Below, in pieces: positions 45,744 through 55,264 of a stretch of DNA of 64,000 bases. The notes below the pieces were generated by a model. It saw nothing but the letters and a program-made list of their open reading frames with translations. It made no database searches and had not been told where the DNA came from. The DNA lies in NCBI RefSeq assembly GCF_021582875.1, contig NZ_CP091138.1, positions 1,550,001-1,614,000 of the forward strand. The letters run 5' to 3'. A program made the translations under genes and the position numbers. The stretch comes from Microbacterium sp. KUDC0406. GTDB taxonomy: Bacteria > Actinomycetota > Actinomycetes > Actinomycetales > Microbacteriaceae. Every line of letters starts with the position of its first letter. The first letter of the stretch is position 1.

Positions 45744-48583
45744 TGTTCCGCGATGCGAGTTCCGAGGCGTCCGCGCGGGGATCGGGCTGGGCGCGCTGGC
45801 GTGTCGCGGGGCGGCTCGCGCGGCGTCAGGCACGCCGATCGCTCGGCTCCAGCATCCTGATTGTGTTGCTGATCGCGCTGCCGGTCGCGGGACTGGCGAC
45901 GGCCGCGACGCTGGCGACGAGTCAGATCCCGACGCCGGAACAGTACCTCGACTCCCAGTTGGGAAAGACGCAGACCCGCCTCACCATCGTCTCCGGACCC
46001 GATCCGTCGTTGCGGCAGGCGCCGGTCGATCCCTCGTGGTGGAGCGTCGACGTCGACAGCGAGACAGTCGACCCCACGCATGCGGTCGAGGATCCACTCG
46101 ACGACGTCGTACCGCTGCTGCCTGCCGGAACCCCAACACTGCGCATCGACGCCGCGACCGTGTTCATGAAGACCACGGCAGGCGTCGCATCGGTGTCGGC
46201 GCTGGTCGGCCCGGCCGGCGATCCCGCATTCGTGGGCCGCTACGACGTCGTGCAAGGGCACGCGCCGTCGAACGAGCACGAGGTGCTGGTGACCCAATCG
46301 GCGCTGGACGACATCGGCGCCGTCATCGGCGGCGACCTGCAGCTTCGTAACCCCGACCGGACGTTCACCATCACCGGTATCGTCGACATCGTCGACCAGC
46401 TCGACTCCACCCGCACGGTGGTCCTGCCGGACGCGGAGCCGGGCGAGCTGCTCGGCCAGGCGGCCTGGTATCTGCCCGACGACGCACTCACCTGGGAGCA
46501 GATCCAGCAGCTGAACACACAGGGTGTGACTGCCCTGTCGCGTACGGTCGCTCTCAACCCGCCGATCACTGGCACTGAGATGGACGCCGCACAGCTTGTG
46601 AACCCGTGGTCGATCCTCAGCGGTGTGCTGATCGGCGGCAGCATCGTCGCGGCGTTCGTCGCGTATCAGATCGCGCTGCTCGCGGGTGCGGCGTTCAGCG
46701 TCAGCGCGCGGCGACAACAGCGCGCACTCGCCATGACCGCCAGCGTGGGCGCGACGAAGAAGGACCTGCGCCGAATCATGGTGCTACAGGGGCTCGTGCT
46801 GGGCGGACTGGGTGCGGCGCTCGGCATCGTCCTCGGACTCGCCGGCTCCTGGGCCGCCATGCGCCTTCTCGACGACGGCAATCGCACCGTCTACTGGTCC
46901 TACGCGCCTCTCCCCTGGCTGCTCGCGGCGATCGCTGCGCTCGCCGTCGTGGTGGGCACCGCATCCGCGCTGCTGCCGGCCCGATCGGCCGCGAAAGTGG
47001 ATGTGCTCGCCATGCTGCGCGGCGCACGGCGTCCACAACGCGCGAAGCGATCGCGCCCGATCTGGAGCATCGTGCTCATCATCGCAGGCGTCGCCATCAC
47101 CGCGGTCTCGGTGGCGGGCATCCTATGGGTACGCGCATCCGCCGACGGCGGCGATCCCATCCGCTCCGACGACATCCGCGCCATCTCGCCGCAGATCGGC
47201 ATCTTCGCCGGGCCCATCCTCGCGCAGATCGGCGTGATCGTCGGCGGCCACTGGCTGCTGACGCAGCTGTCCCGTCCGATCTCGAGGGTCGGGCTCGCAC
47301 CGCGGCTGGCCGTACGCGACGCGGCCGCGAACGGCACGCGCTCGGCCGCCGCACTCGGGTCGATCGGTGCCGCCGTGATGCTCGGGACGTTCATCGTCGG
47401 CGCACTCTCCCTGACCGTTGGCACGCAGGCGCACGGCTACACTCCGCCCGCGCCACTCGGATCCCTGTTCGTCGAGGTGTACGGCACCGGCGAGGAACCG
47501 CCGAGCGATGCCCGCGTGCAGCGGGCGGAGGGAATCGTGCAGGCGCAGTCGCCCGCTTCAGTGGCGATATTGCGGTCGCCGGTGAGCGCGTACGAGGTTC
47601 CCGAGGGGGATCGTGCCGACGCCGAAGTGGCGCTCGCCGTTCCCGGCAAGCCAGTGCGCTGCACCGGGGACGAGAACGGCTCAATCGACGATGCCTGCGG
47701 TCACCTTCTGGACCTCACACAGGGGCTGTATGTCACCACCGCGGACTCGCTGCCCGCCCTGCTCGGACGGAGTCCGTCAGGACAGGAGATCCGGACTTTC
47801 CGGGATGGCGGGGCGCTGGTGTTCGACAATGAGCTTCTCAGTCCGGACGGGAAATCGCGGATCGGCTTCTGGAACGCGGAGCAGGCCTTCGAGAACGGCG
47901 GCCCCGCCGCATGGAACGAGGGCGACAACGTGCAGATGGGCGAAGGCGCGGTGCTCGAGCTCACGCCGCCGGAGCACATCGAGACCCTCCCTGCAGTGCT
48001 CGTGAAGACTCCTGATCAGTATCGCTACACGACGCTGATCTCGGAGGAGACCGCGGCGGATCTCGGTATCGAGACGAGCCAGGTGTCATTCGTCGCCGCC
48101 TTCGACGAGCCAGCCGATGAGCAGATGGTGGAGGCGATCAACGGAGCATCCGGGATCGACGCCGGCATCAGCGCGCAGGCAGTCACCGGACCCCCGAGTC
48201 CCGTGCTCGGCATCCTGCTGGTGCTCGGTGCCACCGGCATCCTCATGCTGGGCACCAGCGCGATCGTGCTGGGCCTGGCGCGGATCGACGGCGCCGCCGA
48301 TGACGCGACCCTCGCGGCGGTCGGCGCGACGCCCGGGCTGCGGCGTGGAATCTCGTTCTGGCAGGGGCTGATCATCGCGCTGCTCGGCTCGCTGACCGGT
48401 GCCGCCGCCGGCCTGCTGCCGATCTGGGGACTGATCGCGGCCTCGCCCTACATGTACGCGGAGGACATCCCTTGGTGGGCCATCGCCGCGATCGCCGTGG
48501 GTCTGCCGCTGCTCGTCGCCGCGGCGAACGCCCTCACTTCCCGTCGACGCCCGGTCGTCACGCGCCGCACCGCCATCGCCTGA
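45743..48583 (+). CDS. FtsX/MacB-like ABC transporter permease
   Basis: A 946-residue permease with two FtsX domains: N-terminal helix (GSSILIVLLIALPVAGLATAA, about 35-55), a large extracytoplasmic loop, a helix bundle near 300-430 including ASVGATKKDLRRIMVLQGLV, another extracytoplasmic region (about 560-830), and a final bundle containing LAAVGATPGLRRGISFWQGLI. The paired VGATxxxLRR motifs are the coupling helices of type VII ABC transporters. Likely exports antimicrobial peptides or lipids, or acts mechanically on the envelope. Cotranscribed with the ATPase and padR. Codon use is slightly less GC-biased than in the core genes. Confidence 0.88.
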   Translation: MFRDASSEASARGSGWARWRVAGRLARRQARRSLGSSILIVLLIALPVAGLATAATLATSQIPTPEQYLDSQLGKTQTRLTIVSGPDPSLRQAPVDPSWWSVDVDSETVDPTHAVEDPLDDVVPLLPAGTPTLRIDAATVFMKTTAGVASVSALVGPAGDPAFVGRYDVVQGHAPSNEHEVLVTQSALDDIGAVIGGDLQLRNPDRTFTITGIVDIVDQLDSTRTVVLPDAEPGELLGQAAWYLPDDALTWEQIQQLNTQGVTALSRTVALNPPITGTEMDAAQLVNPWSILSGVLIGGSIVAAFVAYQIALLAGAAFSVSARRQQRALAMTASVGATKKDLRRIMVLQGLVLGGLGAALGIVLGLAGSWAAMRLLDDGNRTVYWSYAPLPWLLAAIAALAVVVGTASALLPARSAAKVDVLAMLRGARRPQRAKRSRPIWSIVLIIAGVAITAVSVAGILWVRASADGGDPIRSDDIRAISPQIGIFAGPILAQIGVIVGGHWLLTQLSRPISRVGLAPRLAVRDAAANGTRSAAALGSIGAAVMLGTFIVGALSLTVGTQAHGYTPPAPLGSLFVEVYGTGEEPPSDARVQRAEGIVQAQSPASVAILRSPVSAYEVPEGDRADAEVALAVPGKPVRCTGDENGSIDDACGHLLDLTQGLYVTTADSLPALLGRSPSGQEIRTFRDGGALVFDNELLSPDGKSRIGFWNAEQAFENGGPAAWNEGDNVQMGEGAVLELTPPEHIETLPAVLVKTPDQYRYTTLISEETAADLGIETSQVSFVAAFDEPADEQMVEAINGASGIDAGISAQAVTGPPSPVLGILLVLGATGILMLGTSAIVLGLARIDGAADDATLAAVGATPGLRRGISFWQGLIIALLGSLTGAAAGLLPIWGLIAASPYMYAEDIPWWAIAAIAVGLPLLVAAANALTSRRRPVVTRRTAIA

Positions 48584-48941
48584 CCCGCCCATCCCGAGCC
48601 TCGATCGCGCTGCCTTTCTCTGCTCCCGCGGCCCTTCCCTGCTCGCGCGGCGCACTTCCGCGCAGCGCGAGCAAGGAGCGACGGCGCGAACGCCGGGGGA
48701 TGGCGCCTGCTGTGCGCGCGGTCAGGGATGGGTTTCGCGGGCTCCCGCGCGTGCCACCCCGAAAGGCATCCCTGTCCGCGTCGGCAACCCTGCTGCGCGC
48801 GGTCAGGGATGGGTTTCGCCGCCTCCGGCGCGCGTGACCGGCGGAACGCATCCCTGAGCGGACGGCGCCGACGACATCCGTTCTCGCACGGCGTAGCGGA
48901 TCCACAGCCGGGTGAGAGGCGGGAACCCTGAGGATCGAACC
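48584..48941. repeat. intergenic region with two direct repeats containing inverted arms
   Basis: A 25-bp identical direct repeat occurs at 48714-48738 and 48795-48819, 81 bp apart; both copies contain GTCAGGGATGGGTTTCGC. Each copy is followed 30-40 bp later by CATCCCTG (48768-48775 and 48849-48856), the complement of CAGGGATG, so each unit can form a hairpin. Upstream (48590-48690) lies GC-rich sequence with CTGCTC and CGCGCGGC fragments. No gene is supported here. Confidence 0.65.
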
Positions 48942-50273
48942 ATGGCCGGATTCTGGGGCAGACGTAGACGTGAGCAGGAAGAACTGACGGCGCAGGACGC
49001 CGATCTCGCCCGGCGTGCCGAGCAGGCGCTGGTCGCGGCCGACGAGCGCATCCGCACCACCGCGGACGAGCTCGTGTTCGCGCAGGCCGAGCTCGGCGAG
49101 TCGATGACCGCCGACCTCAAGGCCGCCCTCGCCGCGGTGCGCACGCATCTGCGCGAGGCTTTCCAGCTGCACCAGCTGAACCACGACGAGATCCCGGACA
49201 CTCCCGAGGAGCTGCGCACCCGCAACGCACGCATCGTGCAGCTCTGCGAGTGGGCGGAGGACCTGCTCGACGAGAAAACCTCCGCCATCGCCGAGCAGGT
49301 CGCGCTCGTGCGCCGCTCCCCCGAGATCGTCGCCCAGCTGCGCAAGGACGCCGAGTCCCTCGCCGCCCGCATCCCGCAGGCTCGCGAGACCGTCAACCGT
49401 CTGTCGCAGAGGTACTCGGATGCGGCGATGCGCCGGGTCTCGTCCTCGCCCGATGAGGCGGAGCAGCTCGTGACCTTCGCGACGCACGGCGCCGATGTCT
49501 CCGAGCGGCGTCGCGCCGCGAAGCAGAACGAAGAGGCGAACCTCGCCCTGGAGACCGCGACGGAGGCCGTGCGCCGGGCCTCTGCCGTGCTCGACGGTGT
49601 CGAGGACTTCGAGATCCAGGCGCTGCGCGCCGAGTCGACGCTCGCCGCCGTGGTCGACGACTCGCGAGGCGACCTGATCGCCGCACGCACGGCACCGCAG
49701 ACGCGGGAGGTGCAGACCGCGGCATCCGCTCTGGAGGCGGCTCTGGCCGCCCTGCCGGCGTCCGGCACCCGGAACGATCCGTTCACCGAGCTCACCGCGC
49801 TGCGCGAGGCGAACACCGGCCTGGACCAGGCGATCGCGACGGCGCAGTACCGTGCCGAGCATCCGCTTCCCACGCTCGAGCAGGTGCAGCACGCCCTCGA
49901 CGATGCGGACCGCCAGCTGGGGATCGCGCGCCCGCTGATCTCCGGTCACCGCGGCTGGATCGGGGCCGACGCCCGCACCCGCTTCGCCGAGGCCGAGCGT
50001 CTGCGCATCGACGTGACCGGCATGCTGCCCGCCGAGGCGACCCGTGAGCAGGCGCTCTCCACCGCCCGCCGGGTGGGGCAGCTCGCCGCCGAGGCCCTGC
50101 AGCTCGCACAGCGCGACATCGAGTCGGCGCGACCGCAGGACTACGCCGGATGGGGCGGACCGAACCAGGGCGGCGGATGGGGAGGCGGCCGGCGCGGCGG
50201 CGGTGGCGACATCGTCAGCGGCGTCCTCGGCGGCCTGGTGATCGGCAGCATCCTGGACGGCATCTTCGACTGA
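48942..50273 (+). CDS. coiled-coil protein with glycine-rich C-terminus
   Basis: A 443-residue protein that is almost entirely helical and charged (RRREQEELTAQDADLARRAE, then long heptad-like runs to residue 400), with a Gly/Trp-rich tail (GWGGPNQGGGWGGGRRGGGG) and a final hydrophobic stretch (GVLGGLVIGSILDGIF) that could anchor in the membrane. The last third (RGWIGADARTRFAEAERL) resembles the region after the TPM domain in actinobacterial TPM proteins, but the TPM domain itself is absent. No enzyme motif. Possibly a scaffold, PspA-like in style only. ATG 48942 is behind GAGGAT. It ends at a strong bidirectional terminator. Confidence 0.65.
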   Translation: MAGFWGRRRREQEELTAQDADLARRAEQALVAADERIRTTADELVFAQAELGESMTADLKAALAAVRTHLREAFQLHQLNHDEIPDTPEELRTRNARIVQLCEWAEDLLDEKTSAIAEQVALVRRSPEIVAQLRKDAESLAARIPQARETVNRLSQRYSDAAMRRVSSSPDEAEQLVTFATHGADVSERRRAAKQNEEANLALETATEAVRRASAVLDGVEDFEIQALRAESTLAAVVDDSRGDLIAARTAPQTREVQTAASALEAALAALPASGTRNDPFTELTALREANTGLDQAIATAQYRAEHPLPTLEQVQHALDDADRQLGIARPLISGHRGWIGADARTRFAEAERLRIDVTGMLPAEATREQALSTARRVGQLAAEALQLAQRDIESARPQDYAGWGGPNQGGGWGGGRRGGGGDIVSGVLGGLVIGSILDGIFD

Positions 50274-50290
50274 CGACACCCACCTAACGG

Positions 50291-50357
50291 GTTCGGGGCG
50301 GATCCTCGCGGCTGGGGCGGCTGCGCACCGCCCCGATCGCGAGAATCCGCCCCGAAC
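50291..50357. terminator. nested hairpin between the coiled-coil gene and hpf
   Basis: An outer stem (50291-50310 with 50338-50357) encloses an inner stem GGGGCGG/CCGCCCC (50314-50320, 50328-50334). The two genes converge here, so it can end transcription from both sides. Confidence 0.75.
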
Positions 50358-50372
50358 GGATCACACGGGGAT

Positions 50373-51029
50373 TCAGGAGGCGAGCTCCTCCTCCGGAGCC
50401 GCCTGCGTGGTCAGCGAGATGACACCGTAGTCCCAGCCCTTGCGGCGGTAGACGACGCTCGGGTGATCGGTGCGCACGTCGACGAACAGGAAGAAGTCGT
50501 GCCCGACCAGCTCCATGCGGTCGACGGCTTCCTCGACCGTCATCCACTCCGCATCGAAGTTCTTGGTGCGGATGACGACCGGCGAGTAGACCTCGTCCTC
50601 CTCGGCCTGGATCGGCACCGTCCCGGTCGCGACGGCCTTGAGCACATCCGCCGACGCCGGCTGCACATCGATGCCGGTGAGCGATCCGCTCCCCTTCTCG
50701 AAGTGCGCTCCACGAGGATGCTGCCGTCCGTCGATGCGCTTCTCCTTCGCGCGTCGCAGCTGCTCGGCGAGCTTGTCGACCGCGAGATCGAGGGCGACGA
50801 ACTTGTCCGCGTCGACGGCCTCTGCGCGGACGACCGGGCCCTTGCCCACCAAGGTGAGCTCCACGGTCTCGTCCGGGACGCGTCCGTTGCGATAGGCGCG
50901 GTGGGTGACCTTGACGTCGATGCGCTGGGCCTTGGCTGCGAGCTGTTGCAGGCGTCCGAGCTTCTCCTCGACAACCGTCCGGAACCGATCGGAGATGCTC
51001 ACTCCGACACCGACGATGCTCGTTTCCAT
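50373..51029 (-). CDS. hpf: long-form hibernation promoting factor (ribosome-associated inhibitor)
   Basis: A 218-residue long HPF that pairs 70S ribosomes into 100S dimers at rest. The N-terminal S30AE domain is seen in GVGVSISDRFRTVVEEKLGRLQ and KVTHRAYRNGR; the C-terminal dimerisation domain in VVIRTKNFDAEWMTVEEAVDRMELVGHDFFLFVD and VVYRRKGWDYGVISL. I place the start at the ATG at 51029 (METSIVGVGVSI), behind GGAGGCAGGA; the frame runs on to 51119 without a better start. Close to secA as in mycobacteria (Rv3241c). Confidence 0.95.
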   Translation of the reverse strand: METSIVGVGVSISDRFRTVVEEKLGRLQQLAAKAQRIDVKVTHRAYRNGRVPDETVELTLVGKGPVVRAEAVDADKFVALDLAVDKLAEQLRRAKEKRIDGRQHPRGAHFEKGSGSLTGIDVQPASADVLKAVATGTVPIQAEEDEVYSPVVIRTKNFDAEWMTVEEAVDRMELVGHDFFLFVDVRTDHPSVVYRRKGWDYGVISLTTQAAPEEELAS

Positions 51030-51118
51030 TCCTGCCTCCTTGTCCCGGTCCTCCCGGCCAAGGGCGGACCGTGGTCGCCTTGTGTGCCCTACCGTAGTGC
51101 CGAGATCGGCGGATGTCA

Positions 51119-51790
51119 CTACCCGTTCACCCCGTGTTCCGATCTGCGCGGGGTCGCCGCGAGGGCGAGTGCTCCGACGACGCGGTACCCGGCCCGCCGG
51201 AGCACCTGCGCGGCCTCATCGATCGTGGCGCCGGTGGTCACCACGTCGTCCACGATCACGACATCGGCGCCCCGAGGCAGTGCGAGGAGCGGATGCCGCA
51301 CCCGCATGCTGCCGCGCACGTTGCGTGCTCGCGCATCGCGACCGAGGCCGCGCTGGTCCGTGTGCGAGCCCGTGCTCACGAGCATCCGGTGCGGAGTGCG
51401 ACCTGCCGCGCGCAGCAGCAGCTCGGGAACGCGGTAGCCGCGACGGCGGAACGCGGCTCTGCTCGTCGGGACCGGGACGAGCAGGGCGTCGTCGCACTCC
51501 CCCGGGATCGCCGCGCGCAGCGCCGCCCCGAGTGGCCGCACGAGCAGCGTCTGACCGTCCTCCTTCACACGGCGGATGCACCGGGCGACGACCCCGTCGA
51601 ACTCGTGCGCCGCGCGCACCGGCACGCCTCCGGGTGTGACGCGCCGCACGGGTCGTGCGTGCAGCGCCCGCGCGCAGTCGGGGCACAGCAGCGTACCGGG
51701 CAGTCCGCACCCCGGACAGTCCGCCGCGAGCAGGAAGGCGAGTGATTCCGCGCCGATGCGGCGCGCGCCGTCGATCCGGGAGAGGGGCAT
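51119..51790 (-). CDS. comF: ComF family phosphoribosyltransferase-like protein
   Basis: A 223-residue ComF protein. The N-terminal zinc-finger pair CPGCGLPGTLLCPDC is complete, and the PRPP-binding site VVIVDDVVTTGATIDEA is intact. ComF is needed for DNA uptake in competent bacteria; in most actinobacteria its role is unproven. I chose the ATG at 51790 (MPLSRIDGARR), with AGGA eight bases upstream; a GTG at 51811 is possible. It follows lpqB on the same strand, as Rv3242c does. Confidence 0.9.
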   Translation of the reverse strand: MPLSRIDGARRIGAESLAFLLAADCPGCGLPGTLLCPDCARALHARPVRRVTPGGVPVRAAHEFDGVVARCIRRVKEDGQTLLVRPLGAALRAAIPGECDDALLVPVPTSRAAFRRRGYRVPELLLRAAGRTPHRMLVSTGSHTDQRGLGRDARARNVRGSMRVRHPLLALPRGADVVIVDDVVTTGATIDEAAQVLRRAGYRVVGALALAATPRRSEHGVNG

Positions 51791-51878
51791 GAGCCGATCC
51801 TGCTGCCCCACAGGCGGGTCGCAGCCCGCGGTCTCCGGCGCTGTGCACGACCCGTCTCCGCCGGCGAGCTGGGGAGGG

Positions 51879-53584
51879 TCACTGTCCGGAGCGCGTTCCC
51901 AGCACCAGGACGCCGCTCAGGGACGCCTGCCACGTCGAGCCGCGCCGGGCGAAGACCACACCGTCGGACGAGAGCACGCGCACTCCCGTGATGGTGCGCG
52001 CCCCGGCGACCGACCGGGGGCCGGACGGCGCGGACATCGTCTCGGCCGGACCGCCGATCGGCTGCGTGAGCATGCGCGCGTCGTCGGTCGAGGTCAGGAT
52101 CGCGACGGTGTCCGGCCCGACCCAGGCCAGGCCCTGCGCGGTGCCGGTGAAACGGCCGATCTCGTGCGTCTCGCCCAGGCCTATCGGCGTGCCGTCGTCG
52201 TCCCTGATCACGGCCGCCACGACGGCGTGGCGCTGACCGCCGACCGTCACGAGCGCCGCCGCTCTCGCGCCGTCGGCGGCGACGCGCAGCGCGGTGATCT
52301 CGGAGGCCTCCGGCCACGCTCGGGCGACGTCGTTCGGGGCGGCGTCGGGTCCGGTGGCCTTCAGCGCGCGGGGCGAGTCGTGCGGCACGGTCCAGGTGTA
52401 TCCCCAGGCGTCCAGGCTCGGGGCGATCAGCCCGGGCCTGCCGTCGAGATCCACGACGTTGCTCGGCGTGGCCAGGTACACATGCCCGTCGTCGAGCAGC
52501 ATCGCCGCCGCCGAGTCGTCCGCGGCGACGTCGATCGCGCGCAGGCGTGCGGCGTTCTTGTCCACCTGCGCCGACAGGTCGCCGACCGGCGCGATCTGGT
52601 CGCCCACCGCCGTACCGAAGCCGTCCTTGGTGAGCACCAGCGTGCCGGCGTCCGGGCCGGGCTGATCCACCTGCACCTCGCTGACGTCCAGCGGCTGCTG
52701 ATCCACGGTGAAGCGCACCTCGACGACGCCGAGGGGGCGAGAGTGGCCTCCAGCTGGGTGCGCATGCGTGCCAGGGTGGTGGCGTCCAGGTTCAGCGCGG
52801 ACCGGGTGAGGTCGACCTCGGCCACCTGGGACTGGTCGATCACGACGGCCCCTCGCGCCAGTCCGACCTCGTCTGTGAATGCGCTGCGCACGCCGGGCGC
52901 GAGCCACGGGGTCGGCTCCCCCGACACCAGCTGCTGCGTGAGAGTGGTCGCGGTCGAGGGCCGGCGCGGATACCAGCGCACATCGGGGACGAGATGAGCC
53001 CAGGACGGATCGAAGTACTGCAGCGAGTAGGAACGGTACACCAGCGGGAAGTTGACGGCGTCCAGGACGATGCCGTTCGGCGCCTCGGAGATCCGCCACT
53101 CGCCGCCCTTCTTGCGCTCCAGGTGGAACTTCAGCGGCGCGGTGTCGCCGATCCCGGCGGAGTAGGCACCCGCGCCGTCCACACTCGCGACCTGCGCGAG
53201 CTGCACCGTCACGTCGGCGCTGGTCGTGTCCTCGTCATCGATGTCGCCCACCGCCGTGATCGACCGGGACGCACTCGAGGTGTCCACGGTGACGCCGCTG
53301 GTGGGAGCCCAGCTGTCGCTCATCTCCGGCGTCAGGAACTCCCTGGCGATGCTCCAGTTGTCGATGGGCGTGATCCCCGCATCGAGGAAGCCCTCGACGA
53401 TCTCCTGAGGGTCCGCGCCCTCCCTCGGGGTCGCGGCGTACTCGGTGAAGCTCGGGCCGTCGCCCTTCTCTCCGACGGCCAGGCCGACCGACACCGGCCC
53501 CGTCGTCGGCAGTCCGGTGCAGGAGGCCAGCAGCAGCATGGCGGCGGTGACCGCGCCGGCCGCCAGCGCACGGATGCCCCTCAT
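51879..53584 (-). CDS. lpqB: lipoprotein LpqB, MtrAB accessory protein (frame broken near 52738)
   Basis: Extracytoplasmic lipoprotein that modulates MtrB. The signal peptide MRGIRALAAGAVTAAMLLL ends in the lipobox LASC. It is followed by two GerMN-type domains (about 60-290) and a beta-propeller-like C-terminal part (IAPSLDAWGYTWTVPHD, GLAWVGPDTVAILTS). One C is missing in CTCGCCCCCTCGG (sense, 52735-52741), so the frame jumps between QLEATLAP and LGVVEVRFTVD; restoring it gives 568 residues, the normal length. The ATG overlaps the mtrB stop (ATGA). Confidence 0.9.
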
Positions 53585-55254
53585 CGGTCCTCCTCCTCGC
53601 CATCCGGCGTCGGGATCGGCTGGGTGAGCGCGCCGATGTCGGTGAGACTCTCCTGGGGTTCGAGCGGCACCGGGCTGGGACCGGACAGCTCACCGGGGTG
53701 CCGGGGAATCGTCAGGACGAAGTTGGTCCCGACGCCGAGTTCCGACCACACCTCCAGCGTGCCGCCGTGCAGTCGCGCATCTCCGAGTGCGATCGACAGA
53801 CCGAGACCCGTGCCTCCGATGGTGCGCTTCCGCGACGGGTCGGCCCGCCAGAAGCGGTCGAACACCCGCTGGGCGTCGTCCGGACGCATGCCGAGACCGA
53901 AGTCGCGCACCCCGGCGGCGACGGCGTGCTGGTTGCTGTCCACGGTCACAACGATCGGCCGGCCCTCCCCGTGCTCGATCGCGTTGCCCACCAGGTTGCG
54001 CAGCACCCGGCGCACGCGGCGCGGATCCATGTCCACCGGCGAGTATCCGCCCGGCGCCACCAGCCGGAGCTCGATGCCGTGCTGATCGGCGAGCGGGCGC
54101 ATCTGATCGACGATCTCCTCGGCGACCTGCGCGAGACCGGTCGCCTCCACCTCGAGCTGCACCGATCCGGCATCGTAGCGGCTGATCTCGAGCAGATCGG
54201 CGAGCAGCGTGTCGAATCGCTGCACCTGGGTGTGCAGCAGCTCGGCGGTGCGCGCGGTGGTGGGCTCGAACTGGCCCTTCTGGTCATTGATCATGTCGGC
54301 GGCCAGGCGGATCGTCGTCAGCGGCGTTCGGAGCTCGTGCGAGACATCCGACACGAACCGCTGCTGCACGAGCGAGAGCTCTCCGAGCTCCTTGATCTGC
54401 GACTCTATGCTGTCCGCCATCGCATTGAACGAACGGGCGAGGATGGCCAGCTCGTCCTCTCCGCGCACCGGCAGGCGCACGCCCAGGTCACCGGCGGCGA
54501 GGCGCGCGCTGGTCTCGGATGCCTCGACGATCGGCGCGGACACCGCGCGCAGCACCAGCCACGAGATCGCGGCGACGATCGCCACCAGAGCGATGCCCGC
54601 CAGCCACAGGGTGCGCTGCACGAACAGCAGCGTCTCGTCGGAGTCGCTGAGGTCGTAAGCGATGTACAGCTCGTAGACGGCTTTGCCGGGTACGAGAAGC
54701 TGCTGCCCGACGACGATCCCCGGCGGCGAACCTCCCTCGGTCGCCGGCACCGCGATGGACTGCCAGAACTGCTGCCGGTCGCCCTTCTCCGCCACCCTGG
54801 TCCGCAGCGGCTCGCTGATCGCGTCGACCGACAGTCCGCCGGCGCGGAACTCCGGCGGAATGAATCCCCCGCCGCCGAGGGTCTCGATGGGCGATGCCGT
54901 GATGAGGTCGGATGCTGCGGCCCTGGCCAGGTCGGTCTGGACGGAGCGCCACAGCGCCTGCAGCGCCGCACGATCGTCGGCGACGTTGCTGTTGTCGAGC
55001 GTGGTCTGCGCCTCGGCGACGGCGCGCTGCGACTTCTCGAGTGCGTCGTCCTTACGGGACTCGAACAGGTCGTTCTGGATCACCAGCGCCATCGCGACGC
55101 AGGTGATGAAGATCGCGAGAGAGGTGAGCAGCAGGGTGACGGCGATCGTGCGGAAGCGCATCGACCGGTTCCACAGCCGCACCACGGAGCGCGGCCAGCT
55201 CCTCCAGTCGCGCCATGACGCGACCGGAGCGGGCGTCACGCTCGTCGCCGTCAT
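53581..55254 (-). CDS. mtrB: sensor histidine kinase MtrB
   Basis: Membrane histidine kinase of the MtrAB system, which ties cell division and peptidoglycan turnover together in actinobacteria. Order in the 557 residues: TM1 (TIAVTLLLTSLAIFITCVAM, about 37-57), extracytoplasmic sensor (about 60-210), TM2 (TLWLAGIALVAIVAAISWLVL), HAMP (PIVEASETSARLAAGDLGVRL), HisKA with phospho-His in FVSDVSHELRTPLTTIRL, and HATPase_c with NLVGNAIEHGEG, DFGLGM and GGTGLGLSIA. 10 bp after mtrA; its stop overlaps the lpqB start. Confidence 0.95.
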   Translation of the reverse strand: MTATSVTPAPVASWRDWRSWPRSVVRLWNRSMRFRTIAVTLLLTSLAIFITCVAMALVIQNDLFESRKDDALEKSQRAVAEAQTTLDNSNVADDRAALQALWRSVQTDLARAAASDLITASPIETLGGGGFIPPEFRAGGLSVDAISEPLRTRVAEKGDRQQFWQSIAVPATEGGSPPGIVVGQQLLVPGKAVYELYIAYDLSDSDETLLFVQRTLWLAGIALVAIVAAISWLVLRAVSAPIVEASETSARLAAGDLGVRLPVRGEDELAILARSFNAMADSIESQIKELGELSLVQQRFVSDVSHELRTPLTTIRLAADMINDQKGQFEPTTARTAELLHTQVQRFDTLLADLLEISRYDAGSVQLEVEATGLAQVAEEIVDQMRPLADQHGIELRLVAPGGYSPVDMDPRRVRRVLRNLVGNAIEHGEGRPIVVTVDSNQHAVAAGVRDFGLGMRPDDAQRVFDRFWRADPSRKRTIGGTGLGLSIALGDARLHGGTLEVWSELGVGTNFVLTIPRHPGELSGPSPVPLEPQESLTDIGALTQPIPTPDGEEEDR

Positions 55255-55264
55255 CGCAGGATCC

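Noticed and set aside
48714..48856. CRISPR array or insertion sequence ends
   Set aside because: Only two units, no transposase, no target duplication that I can see.
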